Shown here piece after piece: positions 1 through 7,231 of a stretch of DNA of 13,300 bases. The translations under genes and the position numbers were made by a program. The notes beneath the pieces were generated by a model. The model saw nothing but the letters and a program-made list of their open reading frames with translations. It was not told where the DNA came from and ran no database searches. Location of the stretch: the NCBI GenBank assembly GCA_003131925.1, contig PKWC01000123.1, positions 4,677 to 17,976 on the forward strand, written 5' to 3'. Numbering within the stretch: the stretch's first letter is position 1; each line of letters opens with the position of its first letter. This DNA comes from Alphaproteobacteria bacterium. GTDB lineage: Bacteria; Pseudomonadota; Alphaproteobacteria; Micropepsales; Micropepsaceae.

Positions 1-25
1 GCGCCGCGCGCGGACTCCCCCCTCC

Positions 26-74
26 GGTTTGCTCCGCTTCGCTCCGCAAACCACCTCCCCCAATTTGGGGGAGG
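26..74. repeat. Pair of adjacent inverted repeats (dispersed palindromic element)
   Basis: Two hairpins lie side by side. GGTTTGC (26-32) pairs with GCAAACC (46-52), and CCTCCCCCAA (54-63) pairs with TTGGGGGAGG (65-74) around a single T. Perfect C/G-run palindromes like the second are common dispersed intergenic elements in alphaproteobacterial genomes (general knowledge, not searched). It may also act as a transcription stop for a gene left of the window, but no T-run follows. Nothing else is recognisable before the first gene at 205. Confidence 0.6.
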
Positions 75-204
75 AAAGTCGAGTGCGAGTCCCGCAAAAA
101 AAATGCATCTGCCGTCTCTCGCGGTGTCGATTCCGCGACCCCTCGAACGACATCATGTCGGCACCGGCGATGATCGCGCGGCGCCGCAACCAAAGGAGAC
201 CCAG

Positions 205-552
205 ATGAAATACATGTTTCTTCTCTACGCCGACGAAATGGGCTTTACCCGGCTCACGCCGAAGGAGCAGAGCGAGGGGATGGCGGCGTACCAGGCTTAC
301 ACCGCTGCGCTCACCAAGGCGGGCGCGCTCGTTGCCAGCAATCGGCTGCGGCCGGTCGCGACGGCAACGACCGTTCGCGCGAACGGCAGCGATTTCCAGG
401 TGGTCGACGGTCCCTACGCCGAAACCAAGGAGGAGCTGGGCGGCTTCTATATGGTCGACGTTCCGGATCTGGACGCGGCGCTCAACTGGGCGAAACAATG
501 TCCCGGCGCGCGGCACGGTATCGTTGAAGTGCGCCCCATCTGGGAGATGTGA
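205..552 (+). CDS. YCII/DGPF-domain protein (partner of ECF42 sigma factor)
   Basis: A 115-residue protein of the YCII-related (DGPF) family, a small ferredoxin-like alpha/beta fold. It begins MKYMFLLYAD, the usual opening strand of the family, and carries the signature DGPYAETKE at residues 68-76, followed by GGFYMVDV and a C-terminal VEVRPIWEM strand. The ATG at 205 is chosen because AAAGGAG (192-198) lies six bases upstream and the protein then starts at the family's normal first strand. An upstream in-frame ATG at 103 would add a poorly conserved, basic extension. The gene precedes an ECF42-type sigma factor on the same strand, the standard partnership of this family. The biochemical role of DGPF proteins is not established; involvement in a stress or catabolic response is inference. 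Confidence 0.9.
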   Translation: MKYMFLLYADEMGFTRLTPKEQSEGMAAYQAYTAALTKAGALVASNRLRPVATATTVRANGSDFQVVDGPYAETKEELGGFYMVDVPDLDAALNWAKQCPGARHGIVEVRPIWEM

Positions 553-555
553 TCG

Positions 556-714
556 TGGTTCGACAAGCTCACCATGAGGACCTTATGGCTCACCATGAGG
601 ACCTCATCCTGAGCCTGTCGTGGTTCGACAAGCTCACCATGAGGACGTTATGGCTCACTCATGAGGACCTTATGGCTCACCATGAGGACCTCATCCTGAG
701 CCTGTCGAAGGATG
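556..714. repeat. Nested direct repeats of a dispersed palindromic element
   Basis: A 65-nt unit (556-620) is followed by an expanded copy (621-707) that carries an additional 22-nt segment at 647-668. Submotifs recur: TGGTTCGACAAGCTCACCA at 556 and 621, and TATGGCTCACCATGAGGAC ending at 602 and 689. The outer left arm TTCGACAAGCTCACCATGAG (559-578) and the right arm CTCATCCTGAGCCTGTCGAA (690-709) are imperfect reverse complements, with 17 of 20 positions pairing. This sequence family is a very common intergenic palindrome in Alphaproteobacteria (recalled, not searched). It fills most of the gap between the DGPF gene and the sigma factor and would fold strongly in RNA. It has no unique spacers, so it is not a CRISPR array. 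Confidence 0.85.
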
Positions 715-740
715 CGGCCCGAGTGAGGTATCAGCTTTAG

Positions 741-1964
741 ATGATACTTGGCGGTGATGCCCATCGTGCGGCGGAACACGCAGCGCGTGAACACTACAGC
801 CGGCTCCTGGCATCCCTGGCGGCGCGCTTTCGCGACGTAAGCGCCGCCGAGGATGCTCTGGCCGATTCGCTGGTCGCCGCGCTCGCGCAATGGCCGGTAT
901 CCGGCGTGCCCGACGAGCCCGCCGCATGGCTTCTCACCGTCGCACGGCGGCGGCATTCCGATCGTCTGCGTCGGCAGACGACCGCACGAGCGGCTCTGGA
1001 TCAGCTGGCCTTCGACCCGCACAGCGCAAATGGCTCACCGATGAACGACAGACGTCTCGATCTCCTGTTCGCCTGCGCGCATCCCGCCATCAACGAGAAC
1101 ATGCGCGCGCCTTTGATGCTGCAGGTCGTGTTCGGGCTCGACGCGGGTGAGATCGCGGGCCTCTTCCTGGTTGCGCCGGCAGCGATGGCGCAGCGTCTGG
1201 TCCGCGCGAAGCAGAAGATTCGCCACGCGCACATTCCCTTTCACGTTCCCGGGCCCGATGCCTATCCTGAGCGGCTCGACTTCGTGCTTCAGGCGATCTA
1301 CGCGCTGTTCACTCGCGACGGCGCGCTCTGGCACGAAGCAACCGGCAACCGCGACAGCCTGGCGGAGGAAGCGATCTGGCTCGGCGATCTGGTCGTGGGA
1401 TTGAGCCACCGGCATCCAGAAGCGCTGGGGCTCCTCGCCCTGATGCTGTTCGTGGAATCCCGCCGCGGCGCCCGACGCGACGCGCAAGGACGCTACGTGC
1501 CGCTCTCCCGGCAATCCGTTGCGCTCTGGGATTTGGCGATGATCGGCCGGGCCGAAAATCTGTTGCGCGAAGCCGCGGCCATGAGCGTGATGGGTAAATT
1601 CCAACTCGAAGCCGCCATTCAATCCGTCCATTGCGCGCGCGCAAAAACCGGAACGATCGATTGGCCCGCCATCCGGGCGCTCTACGAGGGAATTCTTGCG
1701 CTGGGCCCGACGCTGGTTGCCGAGATCAACCGCGCGGTGACCATCTTGCATGTGAATGGCGCGGAAGCCGCGCTCTCCGCACTGGACCAAATTTCCTCCG
1801 ACCGCATCACCGCCTATCAGCCTTACTGGGCCGCACGCGCGCACATTCTCGAGGAATGCGGCCACCGCGACGATGCGATCACGTCTTGCGATCGCGCCAT
1901 CGCGCTCAAGCCCGACGAGGCGGCGAAAGATTTCCTGAGGCACAGACTGCAAGCGCTCGGGTGA
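741..1964 (+). CDS. ECF42-type RNA polymerase sigma factor with C-terminal TPR-like extension
   Basis: A 407-residue sigma factor of the DUF6596-containing class (ECF42). Sigma region 2 spans about residues 18-80 (HYSRLLASLAARFRDVSAAED, with the helix around WLLTVARRRHSDRLRR). Region 4 spans about 105-165, with the diagnostic MAQRLVRAKQKIRHAHIPF at 149-167. The extension follows: RLDFVLQAIYALF at 178-190, GKFQLEAAIQSVH at 285-297, then two or three TPR-like helices to the end (AEINRAV at 327-333, RDDAITSCDRAIALKPDEA at 376-394). Length and order match ECF42 proteins, in which the extension is thought to take part in signalling in place of a separate anti-sigma factor. The ATG at 741 is the first in frame after the TAG at 738-740. 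The ribosome site is poor (GTGAGG, 723-728, 12 nt away), and translation may depend on coupling from upstream. The likely partner is the DGPF protein at 205-552. Confidence 0.92.
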   Translation: MILGGDAHRAAEHAAREHYSRLLASLAARFRDVSAAEDALADSLVAALAQWPVSGVPDEPAAWLLTVARRRHSDRLRRQTTARAALDQLAFDPHSANGSPMNDRRLDLLFACAHPAINENMRAPLMLQVVFGLDAGEIAGLFLVAPAAMAQRLVRAKQKIRHAHIPFHVPGPDAYPERLDFVLQAIYALFTRDGALWHEATGNRDSLAEEAIWLGDLVVGLSHRHPEALGLLALMLFVESRRGARRDAQGRYVPLSRQSVALWDLAMIGRAENLLREAAAMSVMGKFQLEAAIQSVHCARAKTGTIDWPAIRALYEGILALGPTLVAEINRAVTILHVNGAEAALSALDQISSDRITAYQPYWAARAHILEECGHRDDAITSCDRAIALKPDEAAKDFLRHRLQALG

Positions 1965-2027
1965 GGAGATACCGCAACCGGACCCAATCTGCGATAACTG
2001 GCGGCGTCAGCCTGTCGCGGGCCCGGA

Positions 2028-2771
2028 ATGATCTATTCGAAGCAGAACGATTTTCTCTTCATCAAGGGCGGGAAAGTTGCCGGCACCAGTGTCGAGATGG
2101 CGTTGTCCACGGTCTGCGGTCCGGAAGATATCATCACTCCTATCACGCCGGCGGACGAGCTGGAACGCCTCCGGCTCGGCGGAAGAGGCGCTCAAAACTA
2201 TTCCCACGAGCCTGAAGGCGAACGGGCCTACCTTGAAAATCTGCTCTCGATGGGCCCCACGAAGGAGGCCAGGCGAGTTCGGCCGCGTAGCGTCTACAGG
2301 AATCACATGTCGCTGCGGGAATTCGTGGAATGTTACGGAAGTCTGCCGAGCGAGCGGATATTCTGTGTGGAACGCAGCCCCTACGCAAAGATCATCTCGG
2401 GCGGGAATATGAGCCTCAATATCCGGGGGTACAAATATGGAGGCGGGAAGATGGAATCCAACCTTGATGCGCTCAGGCAAGCCGTGGCCACGGAGTTCGA
2501 GCGCATGCGCTGGCAGCCCAACATCGACGGGTACAGAAACGCGGATGGCAAACTGAATATTCGCGTGCTGCGCTTCGAAGCGTTGACCGACGACTTCGCG
2601 CAGCTGATGAGGGACTACGGGATCTCGCCGGCGCCCACATTGCCGCACGCCAAGCAAGGGATGAATTCCAACGGGATCGACCCGCGCGAGGTCTTTACCA
2701 GGACTCAGCTCGACAAGATCAACGAAATCTTTGCGGAAGAGTTCGACACCTTCGGCTACCAGAAATTGTGA
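2028..2771 (+). CDS. Sulfotransferase family 2-like protein
   Basis: A 247-residue cytoplasmic protein with the two PAPS-binding signatures of sulfotransferases. The 5'-phosphosulfate loop is at residues 11-21 (FIKGGKVAGTS, a variant of the usual KTAGTS) and the 3'-phosphate site at 114-124 (VERSPYAKIIS, with R116 and S117/S124). A conserved-looking RNHMS, with a candidate catalytic His93, lies between them. The segment GPEDIITPITPADE at 31-44 is typical of the group that acts on carbohydrate chains. Enzymes of this type transfer sulfate from PAPS to a sugar or other acceptor; the acceptor here is unknown. The ATG at 2028 places the PAPS loop about ten residues from the N terminus, as in relatives, but no strong ribosome site precedes it. 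There is no signal peptide or membrane anchor. The gene lies 63 bp after the sigma factor, and a GT-D-like gene is close downstream, which suggests but does not prove a glycan-modifying context. Confidence 0.8.
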   Translation: MIYSKQNDFLFIKGGKVAGTSVEMALSTVCGPEDIITPITPADELERLRLGGRGAQNYSHEPEGERAYLENLLSMGPTKEARRVRPRSVYRNHMSLREFVECYGSLPSERIFCVERSPYAKIISGGNMSLNIRGYKYGGGKMESNLDALRQAVATEFERMRWQPNIDGYRNADGKLNIRVLRFEALTDDFAQLMRDYGISPAPTLPHAKQGMNSNGIDPREVFTRTQLDKINEIFAEEFDTFGYQKL

Positions 2772-2804
2772 CGGCGCGAGCCTTGTGGATTCAGTATTGC
2801 GCCG
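2772..2804 (+). terminator. Weak hairpin directly after the sulfotransferase stop
   Basis: CGGCGC (2772-2777) and GCGCCG (2799-2804) form a six-base stem around a 21-base loop, starting one base after the TGA. There is no T-run, so this would be at best a weak or Rho-assisted stop. The rest of the gap to about 2960 (mixed sequence with an A-run at 2909-2916) shows no gene I can support. Confidence 0.3.
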
Positions 2805-2967
2805 CCCCTCTGCGCGGTTCAATAATTCCATCTTGACCGAGCGCCTCTGGGCGTGGTGCTCGCGATGACGGGTTCCAGGCGATGTCCCGATTTCATCTGC
2901 ATCGGCGCAAAAAAAGGCCGGGATGACCTGGCTATACAAGGCCCTATCGCAGCATCTTGATTCGCTG

Positions 2968-3024
2968 TTGACGCGTCTGGGCGCACCTTGGTACCATTCT
3001 GGATGCTCATGGTAGAATGGTACC
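2968..3024 (+). promoter_or_regulatory. vapBC operator palindrome and candidate promoter
   Basis: GGTACCATTCT (2990-3000) and AGAATGGTACC (3014-3024) are a perfect 11-bp inverted repeat separated by 13 bp. The right arm ends two bases before the antitoxin ATG. VapB-VapC complexes typically repress their own operon through such repeats, so this is the likely operator. Candidate promoter elements are TTGACG (2968-2973) with TACCAT (2992-2997) at 18-bp spacing, which puts the -10 box inside the left arm. Alternatively TAGAAT (3013-3018) could be a -10 giving a nearly leaderless transcript. No clear Shine-Dalgarno sequence precedes the ATG. Confidence 0.7.
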
Positions 3025-3026
3025 CA

Positions 3027-3272
3027 ATGAGCCTGAACATCAAGAATCCCGAGACGCACCGGCTGGCGCGGGAGCTCGCAGAACTGACGGGCGAGAGCAT
3101 GGCCACGGCGGTGACGGAGGCCGTGCGCGAGCGCCTTGCGCGCCAGCGCCGCAAAGGCCTTGCCCGGAAGCTGATGGAAATCGGGCGCGACTGTTCCGCC
3201 CGGATGAGCACGAAGACCAAAAGGACAGACCACGGCGATCTGCTCTACGACGAGCGCGGGCTCCCAAAGTGA
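3027..3272 (+). CDS. vapB: VapB-family antitoxin (PSK/Rv0623-like)
   Basis: An 81-residue antitoxin. The N-terminal half (MSLNIKNPETHRLAREL, then GESMATAVTEAVRERLARQR) is the short DNA-binding ribbon-helix-helix-like segment of the Rv0623-type VapB family. The C-terminal part (residues about 46-81, ending in LLYDERGLPK) is the toxin-wrapping tail, with the DLLYDERGLP signature common in this family. The ATG at 3027 gives the canonical N terminus; two in-frame ATGs at 3003 and 3009 lie inside the operator spacer and would add unusual residues. The stop (TGA, 3270-3272) overlaps the toxin's GTG, so the two are translationally coupled. VapB neutralises VapC and, with it, represses the operon. 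Confidence 0.9.
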   Translation: MSLNIKNPETHRLARELAELTGESMATAVTEAVRERLARQRRKGLARKLMEIGRDCSARMSTKTKRTDHGDLLYDERGLPK

Positions 3273-3667
3273 TCGTCGATACCTCCGCGGTTCTCGCCAT
3301 TCTGAAGAACGAGAAGGACGCTGCCGCCTTCGCCGAAGCGATCGAAGCAAATCCCGAGTGCCGGATGAGCGTGGTGAACTATGTCGAAGCGGCGATCGTT
3401 CTCGACCGGGACCCCGACCCTGTTGTCGGCCGCAAGCTCGACGCGTTGCGCGATCGCGCAGCAATCACGCTCGTCCCCGTCGAAGAAAGGCAGGCGCATC
3501 TCGCGCGCGAAGCCTGGCGCGATTTCGGCAAGGGAAGCGGTCATCCCGCAAAGCTCAATTTCGGCGACTGTTTCGCCTATGCACTCGCCAAGGCCACCGG
3601 CGAGCCGCTCCTGTTCAAAGGCGACGATTTCTCCCACACCGACGCCGGCAGCGCCCTGCCGCAGTGA
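3269..3667 (+). CDS. vapC: VapC-family PIN-domain ribonuclease toxin
   Basis: A 132-residue PIN-domain protein of normal VapC length. The acidic metal-binding residues are all present: D4 (MIVDTSAVLAIL), E40 (NYVEAAIVLD), D100 (NFGDCFAYALA) and D119/D120 (LLFKGDDFSHTD). It is therefore expected to be an active Mg-dependent endoribonuclease; VapC toxins usually cleave tRNA or rRNA, and the target here cannot be read. Translation begins at GTG 3269, overlapping the antitoxin stop in the GTGA arrangement typical of coupled toxin-antitoxin pairs. No truncation or frameshift is visible, so the module looks functional. Confidence 0.92.
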   Translation: MIVDTSAVLAILKNEKDAAAFAEAIEANPECRMSVVNYVEAAIVLDRDPDPVVGRKLDALRDRAAITLVPVEERQAHLAREAWRDFGKGSGHPAKLNFGDCFAYALAKATGEPLLFKGDDFSHTDAGSALPQ

Positions 3668-3703
3668 GCACAGCATTTACGCCAACCAACGAGCGCGACA
3701 GCC

Positions 3704-5119
3704 GTGCGGTTCATGTGGAATCCCTTAGCTTCTGTCTGGTCGAGCAGCCTGCCTTTCCTCAGGAAGCTGAAGCGAGCCGTCGAGCAAATGCGCCTCGCAT
3801 TGCGAGGGCCTGCAAGCCGCGCCACCGTCGCTCTTCCCGCAGGCAAATCGCTCGATCCGGCGAAATACCTTGAGCTAAGATTGAGATTGCTCCCCGAAAA
3901 GCCGGAGCGTTTACTGCCCGACGGGGACGGTGTCCTATACTTCAATGTCGCGGGCTTTCGCGGTTTGACGCGGCGCAGATCGCGCGCGGCCGTTCGCGCC
4001 GCGTTCGCACATGCGCAAATAATTGCCGCAAATGCCGGTAAAATTCTGGTTCGAAATTTCGACATCAAATCGTTCAACGATGACCTGCTGGCGCTCATCG
4101 ACCATCCGGACTTTGGCGGCGACGTGCTCGACCAGCTGCTCTACGCCATTTCGAACTATCGTTCCTCTCCGGAATCAGCAGGCAGCGCCGAGATTTGGAC
4201 GTCTCAAAGCACTTATGCTGCCTATGACATCGCGAAGCACCACGCCGCGGTCCGCTACGGAAGCGTCGAGCTTCGCGTCGTCGAGGATTATTTGACTGAT
4301 CCTCGCGCGTTGCGCCGGGCGCTCGAGGGCATTTTGCGTATCGCGCATAACGAGAAGAAAATGTACGCGGAAACGAAGGCGCCGCACGGCGACCTTTCAA
4401 CAACCGACCCGGAATGGAATTTGCGCCGGCTCATGACCAATTCCGGATTCTACTTCGAAGGGAATTTGGCTTCGGCATGGGAAACCCTGGAAGAATGGGC
4501 GAACCGGTATATTTCGGCGTTGCAACATTCCCACCTGATTTGGCATGGAAAGCACGCCCGCTATTACTGGAAAATTCAACGCAATTTGCACGAGCGGTTC
4601 GGTGTCGTGCCTCGTTATATTCGCCAACCGGGCGTTTATGACTTTTACGAGAGCGTCCAGAACAAGGAAGTGCTCTTCGCCTCGCCGCTTGCGCAACTCG
4701 TGCGGGAGCAGGCCGCATCCGGCCGGCTGCAGAAATTGTACAAGGACTTTGAAGTGCCGCTGTTTTCGGTGCGCACTGTTCAGGCCTGGATATCTACATG
4801 GCCGAACCGTCCTCACTCCAGCTGGTCCGACACGTTTGGACGCTTGTGCGAAGCGATCGAACAGGAATATCGTGCAAAGCCTTTTGAAGTATTCGTCGCG
4901 TCTTGCGGCTGCTATGGCCTGCCGCTTTGCGATTTCGTCCGCAATCGATACGGTTGCTCCGTTCTCTATATCGGGCATTTCTCACACGTTGCGTTCGGCG
5001 TAGGGGTGCGAGTCGCGCTGGGGCCAATGCGCGCACGCCCCAATCCCGAAAATTGGGTTCACAGCGATCTGGGCCGCTATCCAAATATGGATCGCATTGA
5101 TCGCGGCCGGTACGTCTGA
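3704..5119 (+). CDS. Uncharacterised protein with C-terminal GT-D-like glycosyltransferase domain
   Basis: A protein of up to 471 residues starting at GTG 3704; an ATG at 3713 is equally plausible and neither has a good ribosome site. Residues 1-310 are not recognised. They contain SQSTYAAYDIAKHHAAVRYG (167-186) and an aromatic stretch around SHLIWHGKHARYYWKIQRNL (276-295). Residues 320-435 resemble the GT-D fold (DUF1792-type) domain: a strand KEVLFASPLAQLVREQ, an amphipathic stretch with PLFSVRTVQAWIST, then EVFVASCGCYGLPLCDFVR (395-413) and GCSVLYIGHFSHVAFGV (417-433). The last two segments recall the GAGAYGLPLA...IHLGG...FGI pattern of that family. If correct, it transfers a sugar onto a glycan in the cytoplasm. 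No signal peptide or clear membrane span is visible. The gene reads AT-richer than the sigma factor upstream. It lies 36 bp after vapC; linkage to the sulfotransferase hints at surface polysaccharide work. The GT-D call is from remembered pattern and is moderate. Confidence 0.5.
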   Translation: MRFMWNPLASVWSSSLPFLRKLKRAVEQMRLALRGPASRATVALPAGKSLDPAKYLELRLRLLPEKPERLLPDGDGVLYFNVAGFRGLTRRRSRAAVRAAFAHAQIIAANAGKILVRNFDIKSFNDDLLALIDHPDFGGDVLDQLLYAISNYRSSPESAGSAEIWTSQSTYAAYDIAKHHAAVRYGSVELRVVEDYLTDPRALRRALEGILRIAHNEKKMYAETKAPHGDLSTTDPEWNLRRLMTNSGFYFEGNLASAWETLEEWANRYISALQHSHLIWHGKHARYYWKIQRNLHERFGVVPRYIRQPGVYDFYESVQNKEVLFASPLAQLVREQAASGRLQKLYKDFEVPLFSVRTVQAWISTWPNRPHSSWSDTFGRLCEAIEQEYRAKPFEVFVASCGCYGLPLCDFVRNRYGCSVLYIGHFSHVAFGVGVRVALGPMRARPNPENWVHSDLGRYPNMDRIDRGRYV

Positions 5120-5487
5120 AAGGCCGCCTCGCTTTGTCCAACACGCCCCTCAGACGAAGGCAAAGAGGAGGTTGCAGCCGCGCGCCTGCTTCGTGTAGCC
5201 AGGAGCGTGAAACGAGAGAGCTCCGGACCAGAACACTAAATTGAACTCTAAGCTAATGACTCTGGCTCCTTTTCTCCTTACGGGCTCCGCGGCTTCGGAG
5301 GACAAGCGACAGACCCGCCAAAGCCTCTGGCGAAGGCGCGCTAAGGGGGAGAAGGAAGGTTCGCCTACCCGCGATAGATTGATTCGTGATTGCCCGTGAA
5401 CCGGTCTTGGTTTAATCTTCCGGCGTCACCGCACATTCGAGCCGTGCTTTAGCGATGCAATAATGTTTCGTCCGAGGAGGAACAGCC
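5120..5487. other. Non-coding gap with an imperfect palindromic structure
   Basis: No gene is supportable in these 368 bp. The clearest structure is an imperfect branched palindrome at about 5266-5358. An outer pyrimidine/purine pairing (TTTCTCCTTA, 5271-5280, against TAAGGGGGAGAAGGA, 5342-5356) encloses two hairpins: CTCCG (5285-5289)/CGGAG (5296-5300) and CGCCA (5316-5320)/TGGCG (5328-5332). It could be a dispersed repeat, a small structured RNA or a weak terminator for the gene ending at 5119. Close to the next gene, AATAAT (5459-5464) could be a -10 box, without a convincing -35, and AGGAGG (5475-5480) is a strong ribosome site seven bases before ATG 5488. Confidence 0.45.
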
Positions 5488-7158
5488 ATGCCGCTCGCGC
5501 GAGGTCTCACTGCACTGACATCGGATGGGAACAACCGCCTGCTGGTGGTTTGCATGTTGTTGATGGTGTTCGCAGCCACTCCGCTGCGCGCCCAGTCCTA
5601 CACCGATTTGCGTGATTTCGACTGCAGCACCGGATGCACGCCGTACGACGGGGGCCGGCTGACGCAGGGTGCCGATGGATACCTCTATGGAACGACCGGT
5701 TACGGAGGTACGGCGAACAAAGGAACAATTTTCAAGGTCAACACCGCCGGAACGTCATACAACGTCGTCTGGAATTTCGACGGAACGAATTCGGGCGAAT
5801 TGCCGACTGCGGCTCTGACCCTCGCGACGGACGGAAACTTCTACGGCACGACCGCAGGCGGAGGAACATCGAACTACGGCACGTTGTTCAGCTTCAACCC
5901 CAAGACGCTCGCGCTCAACGTCCTGCACGACTTCTCGAGCGCGGAAAGCAGCTCCGATGCTCCTCCCATCGAGGCCACGAACAAGGTTCTTCACGGCGTT
6001 CTTTACGGCACCACGCAGTCCGGCGAGGTCTACACTTTCAATCTCAAGACGCAGACCTTCCAGCCGCTGCCATACAAGACACCCGGTGACCCCAATGCGT
6101 CCCTGGTTCAGGCCTCGGATGGATATTTGTACGGCGTGTCGCAAGTCGGGGGAAAAGACAACGCCGGCACCATATTCCGCGTGAGTCTGGCGGGAAAGGT
6201 TAAAATCCTTTACGCCTTCACAGCGGGAACGGACGGCGCCTCACCGACGGGCCCGCTCGTTGAAGGGAAAGGCGGACTTTTCGGAACTACATATTACGCC
6301 GGCAGCAGCACGCATGACGCCGGGGTTGTCTTCATGCTGGCATTGTCGTCGCTGCAGTTCACGACGCTGCATATCTTTGTCGGAACCGATGGCAGCAGGC
6401 CTGCGGCAGGTCTCAAAGCCGCAACGGATGGCAGCTTCTACGGAACAACCGCATATGGCGGGGCCAACGGCGTCGGCACGATATTCCAGATCACGCCGAG
6501 CGGGACATTCACCCATCTCTTCGATTTTACGGGGATGGGAGGCTCAGTGAGCGGCAACGGTCCGGGGACCACGCTCATGGAGGACACCAACGGCATTCTC
6601 TATGGGCTCACAACCTACGGCGGCGCCAACGGGACGGGAGAGGGAGACGGCGTCTTCTACAGCCTTACCCTTCCCGACATTACTCCTAACATCATATTGT
6701 GTTGCAATTGGTGGGTTATCCTCGACCAGCCAGTGCTCATATTTGGCGACAATCTGGAAGGCGTCGTAAGCGTCGACTTCGGCTCGGTACCCGCGCAGTT
6801 CCGGCTGGGTTCCAACACATATCTGACGGCGTTCGTGCCAAGCAACGCGATCGACAGCCTGATCACCGTGACGCTTGCATCGGGCGGGCAGCTTCAAAGC
6901 CAGCAGATCGTTCACATTCTGCCGAAAATCACCAATCTCGATCCGTCAAGCGGCCCGGTGGGCACGCAGGTGCGTATCGTGGGAGGCGGGTTTGCGGGAG
7001 CCAGGGCCGTGACGTTCGGCGGCGTGGCAGCGAGCTTCAATGTGCGCACGCCCGCCGAGATCGAGGCCACCGTGCCGACCGGTGCAGTGACCGGCAAGGT
7101 CGACGTCACCACGCCCAATGGCGTCGCCCACAGCAAACAGACATTCACGGTCAACTAG
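5488..7158 (+). CDS. Secreted GloVer-repeat (predicted seven-bladed propeller) protein with two IPT/TIG domains
   Basis: A 556-residue exported protein. A signal peptide covers residues 1-35 (hydrophobic core LLVVCMLLMVFAA, likely cut after LRA before QS). Seven GloVer-type repeats follow (TIGR03803-like, consensus LYGTTxxGGxxxxGTVFxL), with their YGTT-type motifs at about residues 67, 118, 172, 214, 264, 317 and 371; the third is shortened and the fourth reads LYGV. Residues about 398-476 and 478-555 are two IPT/TIG immunoglobulin-like domains; the second is the clearer (ITNLDPSSGPVGTQVRIVG). Proteins of this family are extracellular or cell-surface, function unknown. No sortase, PEP-CTERM or lipobox anchor is visible. 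AGGAGG at 5475-5480 supports the start. It is more divergent than the three array paralogs at 9872-13300, which lack IPT domains. It is convergent with the regulator at 7833-9779. Confidence 0.88.
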   Translation: MPLARGLTALTSDGNNRLLVVCMLLMVFAATPLRAQSYTDLRDFDCSTGCTPYDGGRLTQGADGYLYGTTGYGGTANKGTIFKVNTAGTSYNVVWNFDGTNSGELPTAALTLATDGNFYGTTAGGGTSNYGTLFSFNPKTLALNVLHDFSSAESSSDAPPIEATNKVLHGVLYGTTQSGEVYTFNLKTQTFQPLPYKTPGDPNASLVQASDGYLYGVSQVGGKDNAGTIFRVSLAGKVKILYAFTAGTDGASPTGPLVEGKGGLFGTTYYAGSSTHDAGVVFMLALSSLQFTTLHIFVGTDGSRPAAGLKAATDGSFYGTTAYGGANGVGTIFQITPSGTFTHLFDFTGMGGSVSGNGPGTTLMEDTNGILYGLTTYGGANGTGEGDGVFYSLTLPDITPNIILCCNWWVILDQPVLIFGDNLEGVVSVDFGSVPAQFRLGSNTYLTAFVPSNAIDSLITVTLASGGQLQSQQIVHILPKITNLDPSSGPVGTQVRIVGGGFAGARAVTFGGVAASFNVRTPAEIEATVPTGAVTGKVDVTTPNGVAHSKQTFTVN

Positions 7159-7231
7159 GGGCAGGCTTCGATTGCGGAGAATGCGGGTTAAGAGCAACAG
7201 CGAGCGCCCCCTGAGAGGGAAGAAGGCAATC

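Noticed and set aside
556..714. CRISPR array
   Set aside because: Repeats are nested and contiguous with no unique spacers of regular length, and no cas gene is present; it is a dispersed palindromic repeat.
1035..1952. Minus-strand open frame of 305 codons opposite the sigma factor
   Set aside because: The plus-strand sigma factor has full ECF42 domain order and motifs; the antisense frame has none.
2007..3464. Minus-strand open frame of 485 codons across the sulfotransferase and vapBC
   Set aside because: It is antisense to three genes with clear family motifs; its translation is Arg/His-rich without recognisable domains. High GC makes such shadows long.
5551..5556. Lipobox cysteine in the GloVer-IPT signal peptide (C22)
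   Set aside because: The context LLVVCM is inside the hydrophobic core and lacks the L-(A/S)-G-C pattern; a signal peptidase I site (LRA before QS) fits better.
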